This document shows, piece after piece, positions 1-9,257 of a stretch of DNA of 31,380 nucleotides; positions within the stretch are counted from its first letter, which is position 1; each line of letters begins with the position of its first letter. Both the position numbers and the translations under genes were made by a program. A model generated the notes under the pieces. It worked only from the letters and a program-made list of their open reading frames with translations, made no database searches and had not been told where the DNA came from. Origin of the DNA: Deltaproteobacteria bacterium (GTDB lineage: Bacteria; Desulfobacterota; BSN033; UBA1163); assembly GCA_016875255.1 (NCBI GenBank), contig VGRU01000014.1:1-31380 (forward strand). The letters are read 5' to 3'.

Positions 1-110
<110 letters not shown>

Positions 111-137
111 TCATTCCCTCCTTGTTTTCGGGCGCTC

Positions 138-2216
138 TCAGGCGACCCTTTTCAGTTCGGAAAGGATCTCCTCACTCACGGATGAAGGCACCTGGCTGTA
201 ACGAGAGAATTGCAGTGTAAAGGTGGCTCTTCCCTGTGTGAGGGATCGAAGGTCGGTGACATATCCAAACACATTGGCCAGAGGAACCTCTCCGGTGATC
301 ACATTGGTTCCCTTACGGTATTCGACTCGCGTTGTCTTTCCCCTTCTGGAGTTGAGGTCGCTCACGACCTGACCCACAAACTCCTCCGGCGTGATGATCT
401 CGATGGACATCTGAGGCTCAAGCAGGACGAGGTTTGCCCGCCGGGCCCCCTCTTTAAATCCCATGGATCCCGCGATCTTAAAGGCCATTTCAGAGGAGTC
501 AACATCATGGTAAGACCCATCGATGAGAGTGACTTTCACATCGACCATTGGAAATCCGGCAAGGACCCCTTTCTCCATGGCCTCTGCCACGCCCTTTTCA
601 ATCGCAGGGATATACTCCCTTGGGATTGCGCCTCCGACGATCTTGTTGACGAATTCGAAACCCTTTCCAGGAGGCTGTGGTTCGAGGGTCAACCAGGCAT
701 GGCCATACTGCCCCCGTCCGCCTGACTGACGGATAAAACGGCCTTCGGATTTGACCGTTTTCGTAATGGTCTCGCGATAGGCCACCTGGGGTCTTCCCAC
801 ATTGGCTTCCACCTTGAACTCCCTCAGAAGCCGATCGACGATGATTTCGAGATGGAGCTCGCCCATTCCGGAGATAATGGTCTGGCCCGATTCTTCATCG
901 GTCTTCACCTTAAAGGAAGGATCCTCGAGGGTCAGTTTATGGAGGGAGACTCCCAATTTTTCCACATCGCCCTTCGTCTTAGGCTCCAGGGCGATGGAGA
1001 TTACCGGTTCCGGGAAGTTCATCGATTCAAGGATGATCGGCTCCTTTTCAGTGCAGATCGTATCGCCTGTGGTGGTATATTTGAGGCCAACTGCAGCAAA
1101 GATGTCTCCTGCGGAGACTTCATGAATTTCCTCCCGCTTGTTTGCATGCATCTTCAACAACCGGCCGATCCGCTCTCTTTTTCCCTTGGTGGGATTGAAG
1201 ACGGAGTCGCCCGATTTGAGCGTCCCGGAATAGATGCGAAAGAAGGTGAGCTGGCCGGTATAGGGGTCGTTCATAATTTTAAAGGCAAGGGCGGAGAATG
1301 GATGCCCATTATTGGCTGAAAAGGCTTTCTCTTCGCCCCGGAGATCGATTCCTTTCACCGGAGGGAGATCGAGCGGAGAGGGGAGATAATCGATAATAGC
1401 ATCGAGCAGGGGCTGAACTCCCTTATTTTTAAAAGCGGCTCCGCAGAGTACCGGAGTTCCCTTCAACTTCAAGGTCGTTTCCCTGACGGCCTGTCTGATT
1501 TCAGGCTCTGAAATCTCCTTTCCCTCTACGAATTTCTCCATCAAGGACTCGTTCCACTCGGAAAGTCTCTCGATGAGGAGTTCTCTCTGTTTTGCAGCTT
1601 CAGGCCGGTGGGCTTCCGGAATATCGATGGTATCAAAGCAAGTGCCCTGAGTATCAGGAACAAATAAAAGGGCCTTCATTGAGATAAGGTCTATCACTCC
1701 CTGAAAATCCTCTTCTTTTCCGATGGGGATCTGAAGGGGAAGGGGGTTAATCTTGAGGCGATCGATCATCATTTGAAGACATCCGTCAAAATCCGCTCCC
1801 ATCCGGTCCATCTTATTGACAAATGCGATGCGGGGAATTTCATACTTGTCAGCCTGTTTCCAGACGGTTTCCGATTGGGGCTCCACTCCCCCGACCGAAC
1901 AGAAGACGGCGACTGCCCCATCAAGAACACGAAGCGACCGTTCCACTTCGATCGTGAAGTCCACATGGCCCGGGGTGTCTATGATGTTAATCCGGTAATC
2001 CTTCCAGAAACAGGTCGTGGCTGCGGAGGTGATGGTAATCCCTCTCTCCTTCTCCTGTTCCATCCAGTCCATGGTGGCAGAGCCGTCATGGACCTCTCCC
2101 ATCCTGTGAGTGACGCCAGTATAGTAGAGGATCCGCTCCGTGGTGGTCGTCTTTCCCGCATCAATATGAGCCATGATGCCGATATTTCTGGTCTTTTCTT
2201 TTAAAACGTTTGACAC
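138..2216 (-). CDS. fusA: Elongation factor G
   Basis: This 692-residue protein is full-length EF-G, the GTPase that drives ribosomal translocation and, with RRF, ribosome recycling. G1 AHIDAGKT is at residues 16-23, followed by DTPGHVD and NKMD, then the typical EF-G domains II-V (for example GMGELHLEI and GRGQYGH). The start is GTG (2214-2216), preceded by AGAGG; no better ATG exists upstream. It is the third gene of rpsL-rpsG-fusA-tuf and is separated from rpsG by an unusually wide 182-bp gap in which I see no gene. Nothing suggests a fusidic-acid-resistance paralogue; this is the housekeeping copy. Confidence 0.98.
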   Translation of the reverse strand: MSNVLKEKTRNIGIMAHIDAGKTTTTERILYYTGVTHRMGEVHDGSATMDWMEQEKERGITITSAATTCFWKDYRINIIDTPGHVDFTIEVERSLRVLDGAVAVFCSVGGVEPQSETVWKQADKYEIPRIAFVNKMDRMGADFDGCLQMMIDRLKINPLPLQIPIGKEEDFQGVIDLISMKALLFVPDTQGTCFDTIDIPEAHRPEAAKQRELLIERLSEWNESLMEKFVEGKEISEPEIRQAVRETTLKLKGTPVLCGAAFKNKGVQPLLDAIIDYLPSPLDLPPVKGIDLRGEEKAFSANNGHPFSALAFKIMNDPYTGQLTFFRIYSGTLKSGDSVFNPTKGKRERIGRLLKMHANKREEIHEVSAGDIFAAVGLKYTTTGDTICTEKEPIILESMNFPEPVISIALEPKTKGDVEKLGVSLHKLTLEDPSFKVKTDEESGQTIISGMGELHLEIIVDRLLREFKVEANVGRPQVAYRETITKTVKSEGRFIRQSGGRGQYGHAWLTLEPQPPGKGFEFVNKIVGGAIPREYIPAIEKGVAEAMEKGVLAGFPMVDVKVTLIDGSYHDVDSSEMAFKIAGSMGFKEGARRANLVLLEPQMSIEIITPEEFVGQVVSDLNSRRGKTTRVEYRKGTNVITGEVPLANVFGYVTDLRSLTQGRATFTLQFSRYSQVPSSVSEEILSELKRVA

Positions 2217-2398
2217 TTAAAGCCTCTTAATGATTGAAACCACGCGGTTGGCGTGATCGAAACTCAAATTTATGAGACACAGGTTGAGGATAAGATTGAG
2301 ATTGAAGGGGAACTAATTAAATCCTGAACCTTAGCCTTGACCTAAACTTTTAACCCATTCGGCGGCGCTTGGCGACGCTCAGGGCTTATTTCACACCG

Positions 2399-2869
2399 TT
2401 ACCAGCGGTAATGAGCAAACGCTTTGTTAGCTTCGGCCATTTTGTGAGTATCCTCTCTCTTTTTGACAGAGGCCCCGCGGTTATTGGCCGCATCGATCAA
2501 CTCCGCGGAAAGCTTCTCCTCCATTGTCTTTTCTGAACGCTGTTTTGCATAACCGATGATCCATCGAATGGCAAGAGCGGTTTTCCTGCTCGGTCTCACC
2601 TCAACCGGAACCTGATATGTAGCGCCACCAACCCTCCTTGGCCTTACCTCGATCATGGGCTTCACATGATCCATGGCCTGGCTGAAGGTTTTAATCGGAT
2701 CGGAATGGGTCCGCTCCTTAATGAGATCGAGGGCCCCATAGAAGATCCCTTCTGCCACGCTCTTTTTTCCCTGACGCATGATCCCGTTGATAAACTTGGC
2801 GATCATGGCATCACGATATTTAGGGTCCGGCAATATCTCTCTCTTTCTTACTTCCCTTTTTCTGGGCAT
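2399..2869 (-). CDS. rpsG: 30S ribosomal protein S7
   Basis: This 156-residue protein is S7, which nucleates assembly of the 30S head by binding the 3' domain of 16S rRNA and contributes to the E site. The N-terminus [16 protein letters not shown] and the central [19 protein letters not shown] block are diagnostic, and the length is exactly that of the family. The ATG at 2867-2869 has AAGGAG 6 bases upstream. It lies 45 bp downstream of rpsL in the str operon. In well-studied bacteria S7 is also the autogenous translational repressor of this operon; the wide rpsG-fusA spacer could carry such a site, but I cannot identify one by eye. Confidence 0.98.
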   Translation of the reverse strand: MPRKREVRKREILPDPKYRDAMIAKFINGIMRQGKKSVAEGIFYGALDLIKERTHSDPIKTFSQAMDHVKPMIEVRPRRVGGATYQVPVEVRPSRKTALAIRWIIGYAKQRSEKTMEEKLSAELIDAANNRGASVKKREDTHKMAEANKAFAHYRW

Positions 2870-2914
2870 AACTACTCCTTCTTCCTGTGTTCAACTATAT
2901 TAAAAGAGAGGTTG

Positions 2915-3286
2915 TTACTTGGGTCTCTTGGCTCCGTATCGAGAGCGGCCCTGTTTTCGGTCCTGAACACCAACCGCATCGAGGGTGCCACGGATAATAT
3001 GATAGCGAACCCCTGGCAGGTCTTTCACCCTTCCCCCCCGAATGAGGACAACGGAGTGTTCCTGAAGGTTATGCCCGATTCCCGGGATATAGGCGGTCAC
3101 TTCGATCCCATTGGTCAATCGCACACGGGCAACTTTTCTAAGGGCAGAATTGGGTTTTTTGGGAGTGTTTGTGTAGACTCGAATACAAACGCCTCTTTTT
3201 TGTGGCGACCCCGTAAGAGCCGGAGCAGAAGTCTTGCTTTTTGCTTTACCTCTTCCAATTCGAACCAGTTGATTAACCGTTGGCAT
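2915..3286 (-). CDS. rpsL: 30S ribosomal protein S12
   Basis: This 123-residue protein is S12, a decoding-centre protein of the 30S subunit. The sequence [12 protein letters not shown], the [17 protein letters not shown] loop and the [17 protein letters not shown] loop are all canonical. The lysine of TPKKPNS and the lysine of GRVKDLPG, where substitutions give streptomycin resistance in other bacteria, are the sensitive-type residues. ATG at 3284-3286 with GAGGG upstream. It is the first gene of the str operon, about 80 bp downstream of the predicted transcription start. Confidence 0.98.
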   Translation of the reverse strand: MPTVNQLVRIGRGKAKSKTSAPALTGSPQKRGVCIRVYTNTPKKPNSALRKVARVRLTNGIEVTAYIPGIGHNLQEHSVVLIRGGRVKDLPGVRYHIIRGTLDAVGVQDRKQGRSRYGAKRPK

Positions 3287-3373
3287 TTCAACCCTCTTTC
3301 GGCAGAGCTAATAATTTCAATAGGTTATAAAACAAAAAGATTAAAACTAATTTTAAAGCGAAAAAACCTTATA

Positions 3374-3402
3374 ATACTATCTGAAAAAATTTTATTTGTC
3401 AA
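3374..3402 (-). promoter_or_regulatory. Candidate sigma70 promoter of the str operon
   Basis: On the minus strand a perfect -35 TTGACA (plus 3397-3402) is followed, after exactly 17 bases, by TAGTAT (plus 3374-3379) as -10, within a very AT-rich stretch. It points at rpsL, whose start is about 80 bp downstream. The rest of the 301-bp gene-free stretch 3287-3587 is AT-rich leader and spacer in which I see no gene. Confidence 0.7.
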
Positions 3403-3587
3403 CATTTTTTTAGTGGTTTTATTATCTTTTTTTATTTGGCTGGAGGCTATCCGGAGTGGCTGTCAGATGTGCCTTTGTATCAATATATAAGATAGAAATC
3501 AGAATATGACAAGGTTTGAAAGTTGATCAAGCATGCCATTAAAAGGTGTAATAGATTGTATTTATTTAATAATTACAATTTTTTATC

Positions 3588-3893
3588 CTAATATTCATAT
3601 CGCCAGTAGCCCGGCACCCAGACGCTTTCCCATCCATATGGAGTCCATCTCTCCTCCCAGTAGCCCGGAACCCAGACCCTATAGCCATATTCATAATAAG
3701 GATAGGCTCGATAATGGGGGTAATATGACCGGTAATAGACAGGGGGAGGTATCAATAAGGCAGGGGGCCTTATATAAATCCCGGAGTGATAAGGGTGTCG
3801 GTGAGGATAGGGGCGCCTATCTCTTGCCGAAGTAAAATCTGTAATGATCAAAAAAGATATTAAAATCAATAAAGTAAGTAATATCTTTCTCAT
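3588..3893 (-). CDS. Small secreted Tyr/Pro/Trp-rich protein with WVPGYW repeats
   Basis: A 101-residue protein with a clear N-terminal signal peptide (MRKILLTLLILISFLIITDF, then TSARD), so it is predicted to be exported. The mature part is extraordinarily rich in Tyr, Pro, His and Arg. It ends with two copies of a W-V-P-G-Y-W motif (residues about 74-79 and 92-97) separated by a Trp/Glu-rich linker. This pattern is typical of small YXWGXW/WVPGHW-type surface or periplasmic proteins of Proteobacteria whose role is not established. ATG at 3891-3893 has a strong GAGGTGG site upstream. It stands alone, between the str promoter region and a divergent gene set. Confidence 0.75.
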   Translation of the reverse strand: MRKILLTLLILISFLIITDFTSARDRRPYPHRHPYHSGIYIRPPALLIPPPVYYRSYYPHYRAYPYYEYGYRVWVPGYWEERWTPYGWESVWVPGYWRYEY

Positions 3894-4051
3894 TATTTTC
3901 CACCTCTCGTATTCTTGCTTATATTTTAACTTTTTTCATCTAATTTGACGAGTAGATAAGTGTATTTATTCATGATGACGCTAAAATTGACACCCGGCCA
4001 TATTAGATAATATAATTGATCACCTCAAGAAAGGATTTGAGTTTTTTGGAG

Positions 4052-4774
4052 ATGTATGAAAGGCGGACTTATCGGGATTTGGTGAAGACCGATGACCTCG
4101 TCAAATTTGAAGTCATCGTCAAGGAGACGGACCTCCTTATCCGTGCGGAGAAGGATCTCTCCCGCGAGGCAAAAGAATCCACGCTTAGACACCGGAACCA
4201 ACTGGAAACCTATATTGCCATAAATCCTGATTTCGAGAAGAGCCTCATCCCTGTTGCAAAAGCCTCTCATGCACCGGAGATCATCCAGGAGATGGTCGGG
4301 GCCTCAGGCTTGGCCGGGGTCGGCCCGATGGCAGCCGTAGCAGGCGCCATTGCGCAGTTGGTTTCGAAGGATTTGCTCCATTTCTCAAACGAGGTGATTG
4401 TGGAAAACGGTGGAGATATCTACATTACCACTTCAAGGGAGCGAATCATCGGAATCTATGCGGGCTCTTCTCCTCTCAGCATGAAGGTCGGGATCGTGAT
4501 CGAACCCGGAAAGACTCCCCTTGGTGTATGCACCTCATCGGGAACGGTTGGCCATTCTCTAAGTTTCGGGAAAGCGGATGCGGTCTGTATCCTCTCAGCC
4601 TCCGGAGCCCTTGCCGATGCGGCGGCCACTGCTGTTGGAAATATTGTCCGGGAGAAGAATGACATCGAAAGGGGATTGGAGAGAGGAAAAGAGATCGAAG
4701 GAGTCTCAGGGGTTTTGATCATCGTCGGAGAGAAGATGGGCGCCTGGGGAGGCATCAGATTGATTAGGCTTTAA
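4052..4774 (+). CDS. UPF0280 family protein (ApbE-like fold)
   Basis: About 240 residues matching the UPF0280 family, found in Deltaproteobacteria and methanogens. Diagnostic blocks are MYERRTYRDLV at the N-terminus, GPMAAVAGAIA, and the VIVENGGDIYI strand, followed by the glycine/serine-rich SSGTVGHSLSFGKADA block. The fold is related to ApbE flavin transferases, but the biochemical role is unknown. I chose ATG 4052 because family members begin near MYExR; upstream in-frame TTG codons at 4046, 4037 and 4016 are also possible, and the AAGAAAGG at 4027-4034 would fit TTG 4046 as well. mtaB starts 5 bp after the stop, so the two are probably co-transcribed. Confidence 0.85.
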   Translation: MYERRTYRDLVKTDDLVKFEVIVKETDLLIRAEKDLSREAKESTLRHRNQLETYIAINPDFEKSLIPVAKASHAPEIIQEMVGASGLAGVGPMAAVAGAIAQLVSKDLLHFSNEVIVENGGDIYITTSRERIIGIYAGSSPLSMKVGIVIEPGKTPLGVCTSSGTVGHSLSFGKADAVCILSASGALADAAATAVGNIVREKNDIERGLERGKEIEGVSGVLIIVGEKMGAWGGIRLIRL

Positions 4775-4779
4775 AGAAG

Positions 4780-6105
4780 ATGAAGACCGTTTCCATTGCT
4801 ACACTCGGGTGTAAGGTGAACCAGTTCGAATCCGAAGCCCTTATGGCTGACCTGGAAGAAAAGGGCTATCGCCTCATTCCTTTTGAATCCGGGGCGGATA
4901 TCACGATTATCAATACCTGTACGGTCACCCACCGGGCTGATTTTGACTCGAGGCAGATGGTCAGAAAAGCCCTTCGAAACAATCTGGATTCATTGATCAT
5001 CGTGACCGGATGTTACTCACAGGTGGCACCGGAAGACTTTGCCCACATGGAGGGAGTTAAATACCTCCTTGGAAATAAGGAGAAATTTCAAATTCCGAGC
5101 CTTCTTCCTCTGATGGAGAAAGGCGGGCTTCCGCGGGTTCACGTAAGCGATATTCAGGAGGAAAAGACCTTTGCAGAGACACCCGTTTGCACGTTTCATC
5201 GCCACACCCGCGCCTTTCTAAAAATCCAGGACGGATGCAATGGACGCTGCTCTTACTGCATCGTTCCTCATGCAAGAGGACCTTCGAGGAGCCTTCCACC
5301 GGAAAGGATCATTGAACGCCTCAGCGTTCTGAAGGGAAGAGGTTTTAAGGAAGTGGTGCTCACCGGCATTCACATTGGCTCCTATGGATGGGACCTTCAA
5401 CCCTCCTTCTCGCTGGAGAGACTGCTTCAACGGATCGAGATCGAAGATACCCCCCATCGGATTCGACTCAGTTCGATTGAACCTCTTGATTTCTCACCGG
5501 GCCTCATTTCCCTCCTCTCGCAATCAATAAAAGTATGTCCCCACCTCCACATCCCCATCCAGAGCGGAGACGATGAGATCTTAAGAAGGATGAACAGGGG
5601 GTATGACCGCTTTCTCCTCAAGGACCTCATCGAGAAATTACACCGAAGCATTCCGGAGGTCTCAATCGGCGCGGATGTAATCATTGGGTTTCCCGGGGAG
5701 ACCAAAGAGAGATTCCAAAACACTTACCAATTGATTGACTCCCTTCCTATCTCCTATCTTCATGTCTTTCCTTTTTCAAGAAGAAAGGGGACGGTTGCGG
5801 CCCAATTAGACCAACAGATCGATGCAAAAGAGATCAGGCAGTGGGCAGATAGGATGAGGGAATTAGGGAGGCAGAAACGACGATCATTCTACGGCCGGTT
5901 TCTCCATCAGGCGTTGAATGTTCTGGTGGAAGATCGAAGAGAGAAAGGGTCAGGGAGATGGAAGGGGCTTTCGCGCAACTATATTCCCGTCCATCTATTG
6001 GATGGAAACGATTTGGATCTGGCCAACCAGGAGCAGAGGGTTGTTGTAACGGAATGGAATGATAAAGGAGTCATCGGCAGAGTGGCGGAGGGTTTGCATG
6101 GATGA
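4780..6105 (+). CDS. mtaB: tRNA t6A37 methylthiotransferase MtaB
   Basis: This 441-residue protein is a methylthiotransferase that converts N6-threonylcarbamoyladenosine-37 of tRNA to the 2-methylthio form. The N-terminal UPF0004 domain carries three cluster ligands, C11 (LGCKVNQFE), C47 and C78 (VTGCYSQ). The radical SAM motif CNGRCSYC gives C153, C157 and C160. LGCKVNQ rather than the MiaB-type variant, together with the length, favours MtaB over MiaB or RimO. A TRAM-like C-terminal part follows. It starts 5 bp after UPF0280, and its TGA stop overlaps the rnc start by 8 bp, so the three genes look like one operon. Confidence 0.93.
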   Translation: MKTVSIATLGCKVNQFESEALMADLEEKGYRLIPFESGADITIINTCTVTHRADFDSRQMVRKALRNNLDSLIIVTGCYSQVAPEDFAHMEGVKYLLGNKEKFQIPSLLPLMEKGGLPRVHVSDIQEEKTFAETPVCTFHRHTRAFLKIQDGCNGRCSYCIVPHARGPSRSLPPERIIERLSVLKGRGFKEVVLTGIHIGSYGWDLQPSFSLERLLQRIEIEDTPHRIRLSSIEPLDFSPGLISLLSQSIKVCPHLHIPIQSGDDEILRRMNRGYDRFLLKDLIEKLHRSIPEVSIGADVIIGFPGETKERFQNTYQLIDSLPISYLHVFPFSRRKGTVAAQLDQQIDAKEIRQWADRMRELGRQKRRSFYGRFLHQALNVLVEDRREKGSGRWKGLSRNYIPVHLLDGNDLDLANQEQRVVVTEWNDKGVIGRVAEGLHG

Positions 6106-6841
6106 GGAAAGGCTGGTCTCCTTAAAGGAACTGGAGGAGCGTTTAGGATACCAATTCAAAGAGAAGGAATGGCTGGATCGGGCGCTCACCCACAAATCCT
6201 TCATTCATCAGACCAGCGCCTCGGACAGGGTTTCGAATGAGGTCCTCGAATATCTCGGCGACGCCGTGCTTAATCTTGCCGTGAGCCACCTTCTTCTTAA
6301 GAAATTTCCAGAGGCACAGGAAGGCGCGCTCTCGATGTGGAGATCGCATCTTGTCAAACGGAGCTCTCTGGCCTTTTTTTCAAAACAACTTCGATTGGAC
6401 CAATATCTCCTCTTTGGGAAGAGCGAGATATTGGATGGCGGGGCGAAAAAAACATCGATTTTAGCCAATGCCTATGAAGCCGTGATCGGAGCCATCTATA
6501 TGGATTCGGGATATGGTCAAGCCCTGGACATCGTCCGGAACCATCTCGAACCTTATTTAGGATCGGATGATCTCTTTCCCCTCTCCAATGATTATAAGAG
6601 CCTTCTTCAAAAATTTGCCCAGAAGGCCAATGGGCTTACTCCTCAGTATCATGTTCTGAAGGAGTCAGGACCCGAACATGATAAACAATTCCAGGCTTCT
6701 GTCATGATCGGAGGAGAGATCAAGGGGACGGGTTGGGGAAGGAGCAAGAAACAGGCCGAGCAGGAAGCGGCTAAAAACGCCTTAAAAGACTTAAATCCCG
6801 ACACCCAAATTTCAAATGGCCAAAACGAAAAATGTTTATGA
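6098..6841 (+). CDS. rnc: Ribonuclease III
   Basis: About 247 residues encoding the double-strand-specific endonuclease that processes rRNA and other structured RNAs. The catalytic signature NEVLEYLGDAVLNLAVS lies in the N-terminal half, a second acidic segment (YEAVIGAIYMDSG) follows, and a double-stranded RNA-binding domain (DYKSLLQKFAQ through EQEAAKNAL) forms the C-terminus. I chose ATG 6098 because GGAGG sits 6-7 bases upstream; an earlier in-frame ATG at 6059 would add 13 residues antisense to family expectation. The start overlaps the end of mtaB. An ATG-rich direct duplication (AAAAATGTTTATGA) spans the stop. Confidence 0.95.
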   Translation: MDEERLVSLKELEERLGYQFKEKEWLDRALTHKSFIHQTSASDRVSNEVLEYLGDAVLNLAVSHLLLKKFPEAQEGALSMWRSHLVKRSSLAFFSKQLRLDQYLLFGKSEILDGGAKKTSILANAYEAVIGAIYMDSGYGQALDIVRNHLEPYLGSDDLFPLSNDYKSLLQKFAQKANGLTPQYHVLKESGPEHDKQFQASVMIGGEIKGTGWGRSKKQAEQEAAKNALKDLNPDTQISNGQNEKCL

Positions 6842-6853
6842 AAAATGTTTATG

Positions 6854-7021
6854 AAATTTGATGGTCTCGTAAAAAGTCGTAATTAACGCTCTTTCGTCAT
6901 TCCGGCCCCGTATCAAGTACGGGGTAAACTCCAGCCGGAATCCAGTCTTTTCAATACCTTCCAATGTCTCTGGACACCGGTTTCCACCGGTGTGACGACT
7001 TTTTACGAATGTATCAAATTT
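6854..7021. repeat. MITE-like element, copy 1
   Basis: A 168-bp non-coding element bounded by near-perfect terminal inverted repeats of about 27 bp (left 6854-6880, right 6995-7021), with a 14-bp perfect core TCGTAAAAAGTCGT / ACGACTTTTTACGA. Inside are nested palindromes including CCCCGTA/TACGGGG and GACACCGGT/ACCGGTGTG. A second copy lies at 15798-15943 in the opposite orientation. No coding capacity; probably moved in trans. It ends just before the radical SAM gene, and an upstream in-frame start codon of that gene would lie within it. Confidence 0.85.
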
Positions 7022-7033
7022 GGTGTTTATTCA

Positions 7034-8092
7034 ATGACAACCATGCTTAGAAAACCATTGATCCTTCCCGTTTTCCTCCCTCATCTGGGATGTCGTCAGC
7101 ATTGCCTCTTCTGCAATCAACGGGCGACCGTCAAGGACGTCCCTTCTCCCCAATGGGTTCGAGCGTTCATCGAAACTTCTCTCTCCCATGTCCCTCCTCA
7201 CCCGGTGGAACGAGAAAGACAGGTTGCTTTCTACGGGGGAAGTTTTACGGCAATGAGCCTGGAAGATCAGGTCTCCTATCTGAAAGAGGTTCAACCCTTT
7301 CTCTCTTCGGGCCCGATCAACTCGATTCGTCTCTCCACACGGCCAGACGCTCTGAACGAAGAAACGGTTGCGACACTCAAGAAATATGGAGTGAAGACCG
7401 TCGAGATTGGAGTCCAGTCAATGCTCGATGAGGTCCTCATCCTTTCGAAGAGGGGCCATGGTGCAAACGACTCTGCCTCTGCCATTTTACGTTTGAAGCA
7501 TTGGGGGTTCGAGGTGGGTGTTCATTTGATGATCGGCCTTCCGGGTGATACCTGCGACTATTTCCTCCGCTCCCTCGACCGGATCGTTGACCTCCGGCCC
7601 GATTTTGTGAGAATCCATCCCACGCTGGTGCTCAGAGGCGCTTCACTTGAAGAACTCTGGAGGAATGGGGAATATTCTCCCTTATCATTGGATGAGGCGA
7701 TTCAGTCGCTAAAAAAGGGAATGCTTAAATTAGAAAAAGCATCGCTGCCGCTTGCCCGGATTGGCCTTCAGCCAACCAAGGAGCTGGAAGAACATCTTGT
7801 TGCAGGCCCCTTTCATCCCGCCTTGCATCAGCTCGTCGATTCGGCCATCTTTTACGATATGGCGGAAGACCTGCTACGAAATCACCCGAATGGGTCCAAG
7901 CCTGTTTTCGTCTGCCATCCGAAGGATCTCTCAAATCTGAAGGGGCAGAGGAATGAGAATCTCCAGAGGCTAAAAAACCGTTTCAAGCTCAGCGATATTT
8001 TTATTTTCAGTCGCAAGGATGTCGGAAGAGGGGATCTCGGACTTCAAACCAAAGAGGGAGAGGTTTTGATTGAAAGAAAGTGGCTTAATTAA
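7034..8092 (+). CDS. Radical SAM protein, Elp3-like family
   Basis: About 352 residues of a radical SAM enzyme. The SAM-cluster motif CRQHCLFC gives C20, C24 and C27; it is followed by the strand YGGSFTAM, STRPDAL, and VEIGVQSMLDEVL. These blocks are those of the Elp3/MiaB-like group often found next to rnc in Deltaproteobacteria. No acetyltransferase domain is present, so it is not a complete Elp3; the substrate is unknown. I chose ATG 7034 (ATG 7043 is equally possible) because starts further upstream fall inside the MITE-like repeat. Its TAA stop overlaps the convergent oxidoreductase's stop by 3 bp. Confidence 0.85.
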   Translation: MTTMLRKPLILPVFLPHLGCRQHCLFCNQRATVKDVPSPQWVRAFIETSLSHVPPHPVERERQVAFYGGSFTAMSLEDQVSYLKEVQPFLSSGPINSIRLSTRPDALNEETVATLKKYGVKTVEIGVQSMLDEVLILSKRGHGANDSASAILRLKHWGFEVGVHLMIGLPGDTCDYFLRSLDRIVDLRPDFVRIHPTLVLRGASLEELWRNGEYSPLSLDEAIQSLKKGMLKLEKASLPLARIGLQPTKELEEHLVAGPFHPALHQLVDSAIFYDMAEDLLRNHPNGSKPVFVCHPKDLSNLKGQRNENLQRLKNRFKLSDIFIFSRKDVGRGDLGLQTKEGEVLIERKWLN

Positions 8093-9198
8093 CTATTTTT
8101 TTTCTCACGGCTTTTGACGACGCAATAGATTCCCTCGCCATCCAAACCGGGTTTGAAACAGAGATTGTCTGACCGGCATTCTGCTCTTCGCCGGTCGCCT
8201 GCTTTCCAGCGATTGACGAGATCCGGTTCCCTGATCAACGGCCGGCTCATGGAGATATAATCAGCAGTCCCATCCTGGATGAGTTTTTCAGCCACATTAA
8301 AAGATCGCATGCCGCCGACCAGAATCAACGGAATACCAGTCTCATTCTTCACGGCGCGCGCGTCTTCCCTGAAATAGGCTTCTTTCTCTTCTGAATCGAT
8401 TCCCGACCTGCTGGGAGAGAGTTTTCCGCCTGTAATAAAACCGCCGCTCAGTTCGATAGCATCCATGCCGGCGCGGGCCAGTATCTTGGCAATTTGCAGC
8501 GAGTCCTCCAGACCCAAACCGTTTTCTATAAAATCCCTGCTGTTCAACTTAATCAAAACAGGATAGTCTTGGCCCACCACCTTTCTGATGGCTTTGTATA
8601 TTTCGAGGTGAATCCTCGCCCGATTTTGCACATCTCCTCCGTATTCATCCTTGCGCCTGTTAAACGCGGGAGAGAGGAACTGGCTGAGAAGGTAGCCATG
8701 GGCGGAGTGAATCTGGACCCCGTCAAAACCGGCTGATTTAGCCCTCCGGGCCGCATCCGCGAAAGAGCGGACCATTTCCCGAATACCCTGTTCGGTGATT
8801 TCCTTCCGGGGTGATGAGGCCAATCCTTCGAAATCAGATACGACAAGGGGAGGTTGCCCGGTCAAGTGTTTGGCCGCAAAGTTTCCGGCGTGCGCCAATT
8901 GCATGATGATCTTCCCGCCGCTGTCATGGACCGTGTTTGTCATTTCTCGCAGTCCCTGGATGAGGTCGTCCTTGTAAATGCCAAGCTGCAAGGGGCTCGC
9001 TTGGCCCTCCGGTCGGATATAAGTGTGACCGCTGATGATCAACCCCACTCCGCCCCGGGCAAGGGCAATCATTGTTTCAATCAGTTTCGAGGCGACCGCT
9101 CCGTCAGCAGCGGCCATTCCCTCCCAGGTGGCCGATCGAACAAATCGGTTCGACAATTCCATGCCATTAATCCTACTCATTTCAAAAAGCTTGCTCAT
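8089..9198 (-). CDS. NADH:flavin oxidoreductase, old yellow enzyme family
   Basis: A 369-residue TIM-barrel FMN enzyme. Diagnostic blocks are [13 protein letters not shown] near the N-terminus, [10 protein letters not shown], the [24 protein letters not shown] region that binds substrate and FMN, and the phosphate-binding segment ILVGGMRS near the end. It has the barrel only, without the C-terminal iron-sulfur/flavodoxin-like half of 2-enoate reductases or trimethylamine dehydrogenase, so it is a short ene-reductase-like oxidoreductase of unknown substrate. The start at ATG 9196-9198 is supported by GGGAG 5 bases upstream; a TTG 15 bases earlier is less likely. It is convergent with the radical SAM gene, and its 5' side abuts the transposon end at 9220. 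Confidence 0.9.
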   Translation of the reverse strand: [369 protein letters not shown]

Positions 9199-9219
9199 AT
9201 TTCTCCCTGTCAATCAACT

Positions 9220-9257
9220 AAAGTGCCCAACGGGGTCAGGTCTTTAATCTTGATATT
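9220..9257 (+). repeat. Left terminal inverted repeat of the transposase element
   Basis: Matches 10134-10171 in reverse orientation across about 38 bp, including a block of more than 20 identical bases beginning GGGGTCAGGTC. It contains the transposase stop codon (9244-9246). Confidence 0.85.

Noticed and set aside
3533..3590. Terminator of ATTGTA/TACAAT with T run near 3555-3586
   Set aside because: The stem is only about 7 AT pairs with a long loop; too weak to call, although the T run on the plus strand is suggestive.
6992..7033. Upstream start for the radical SAM protein
   Set aside because: The extra residues come from the MITE-like repeat and have no family counterpart.
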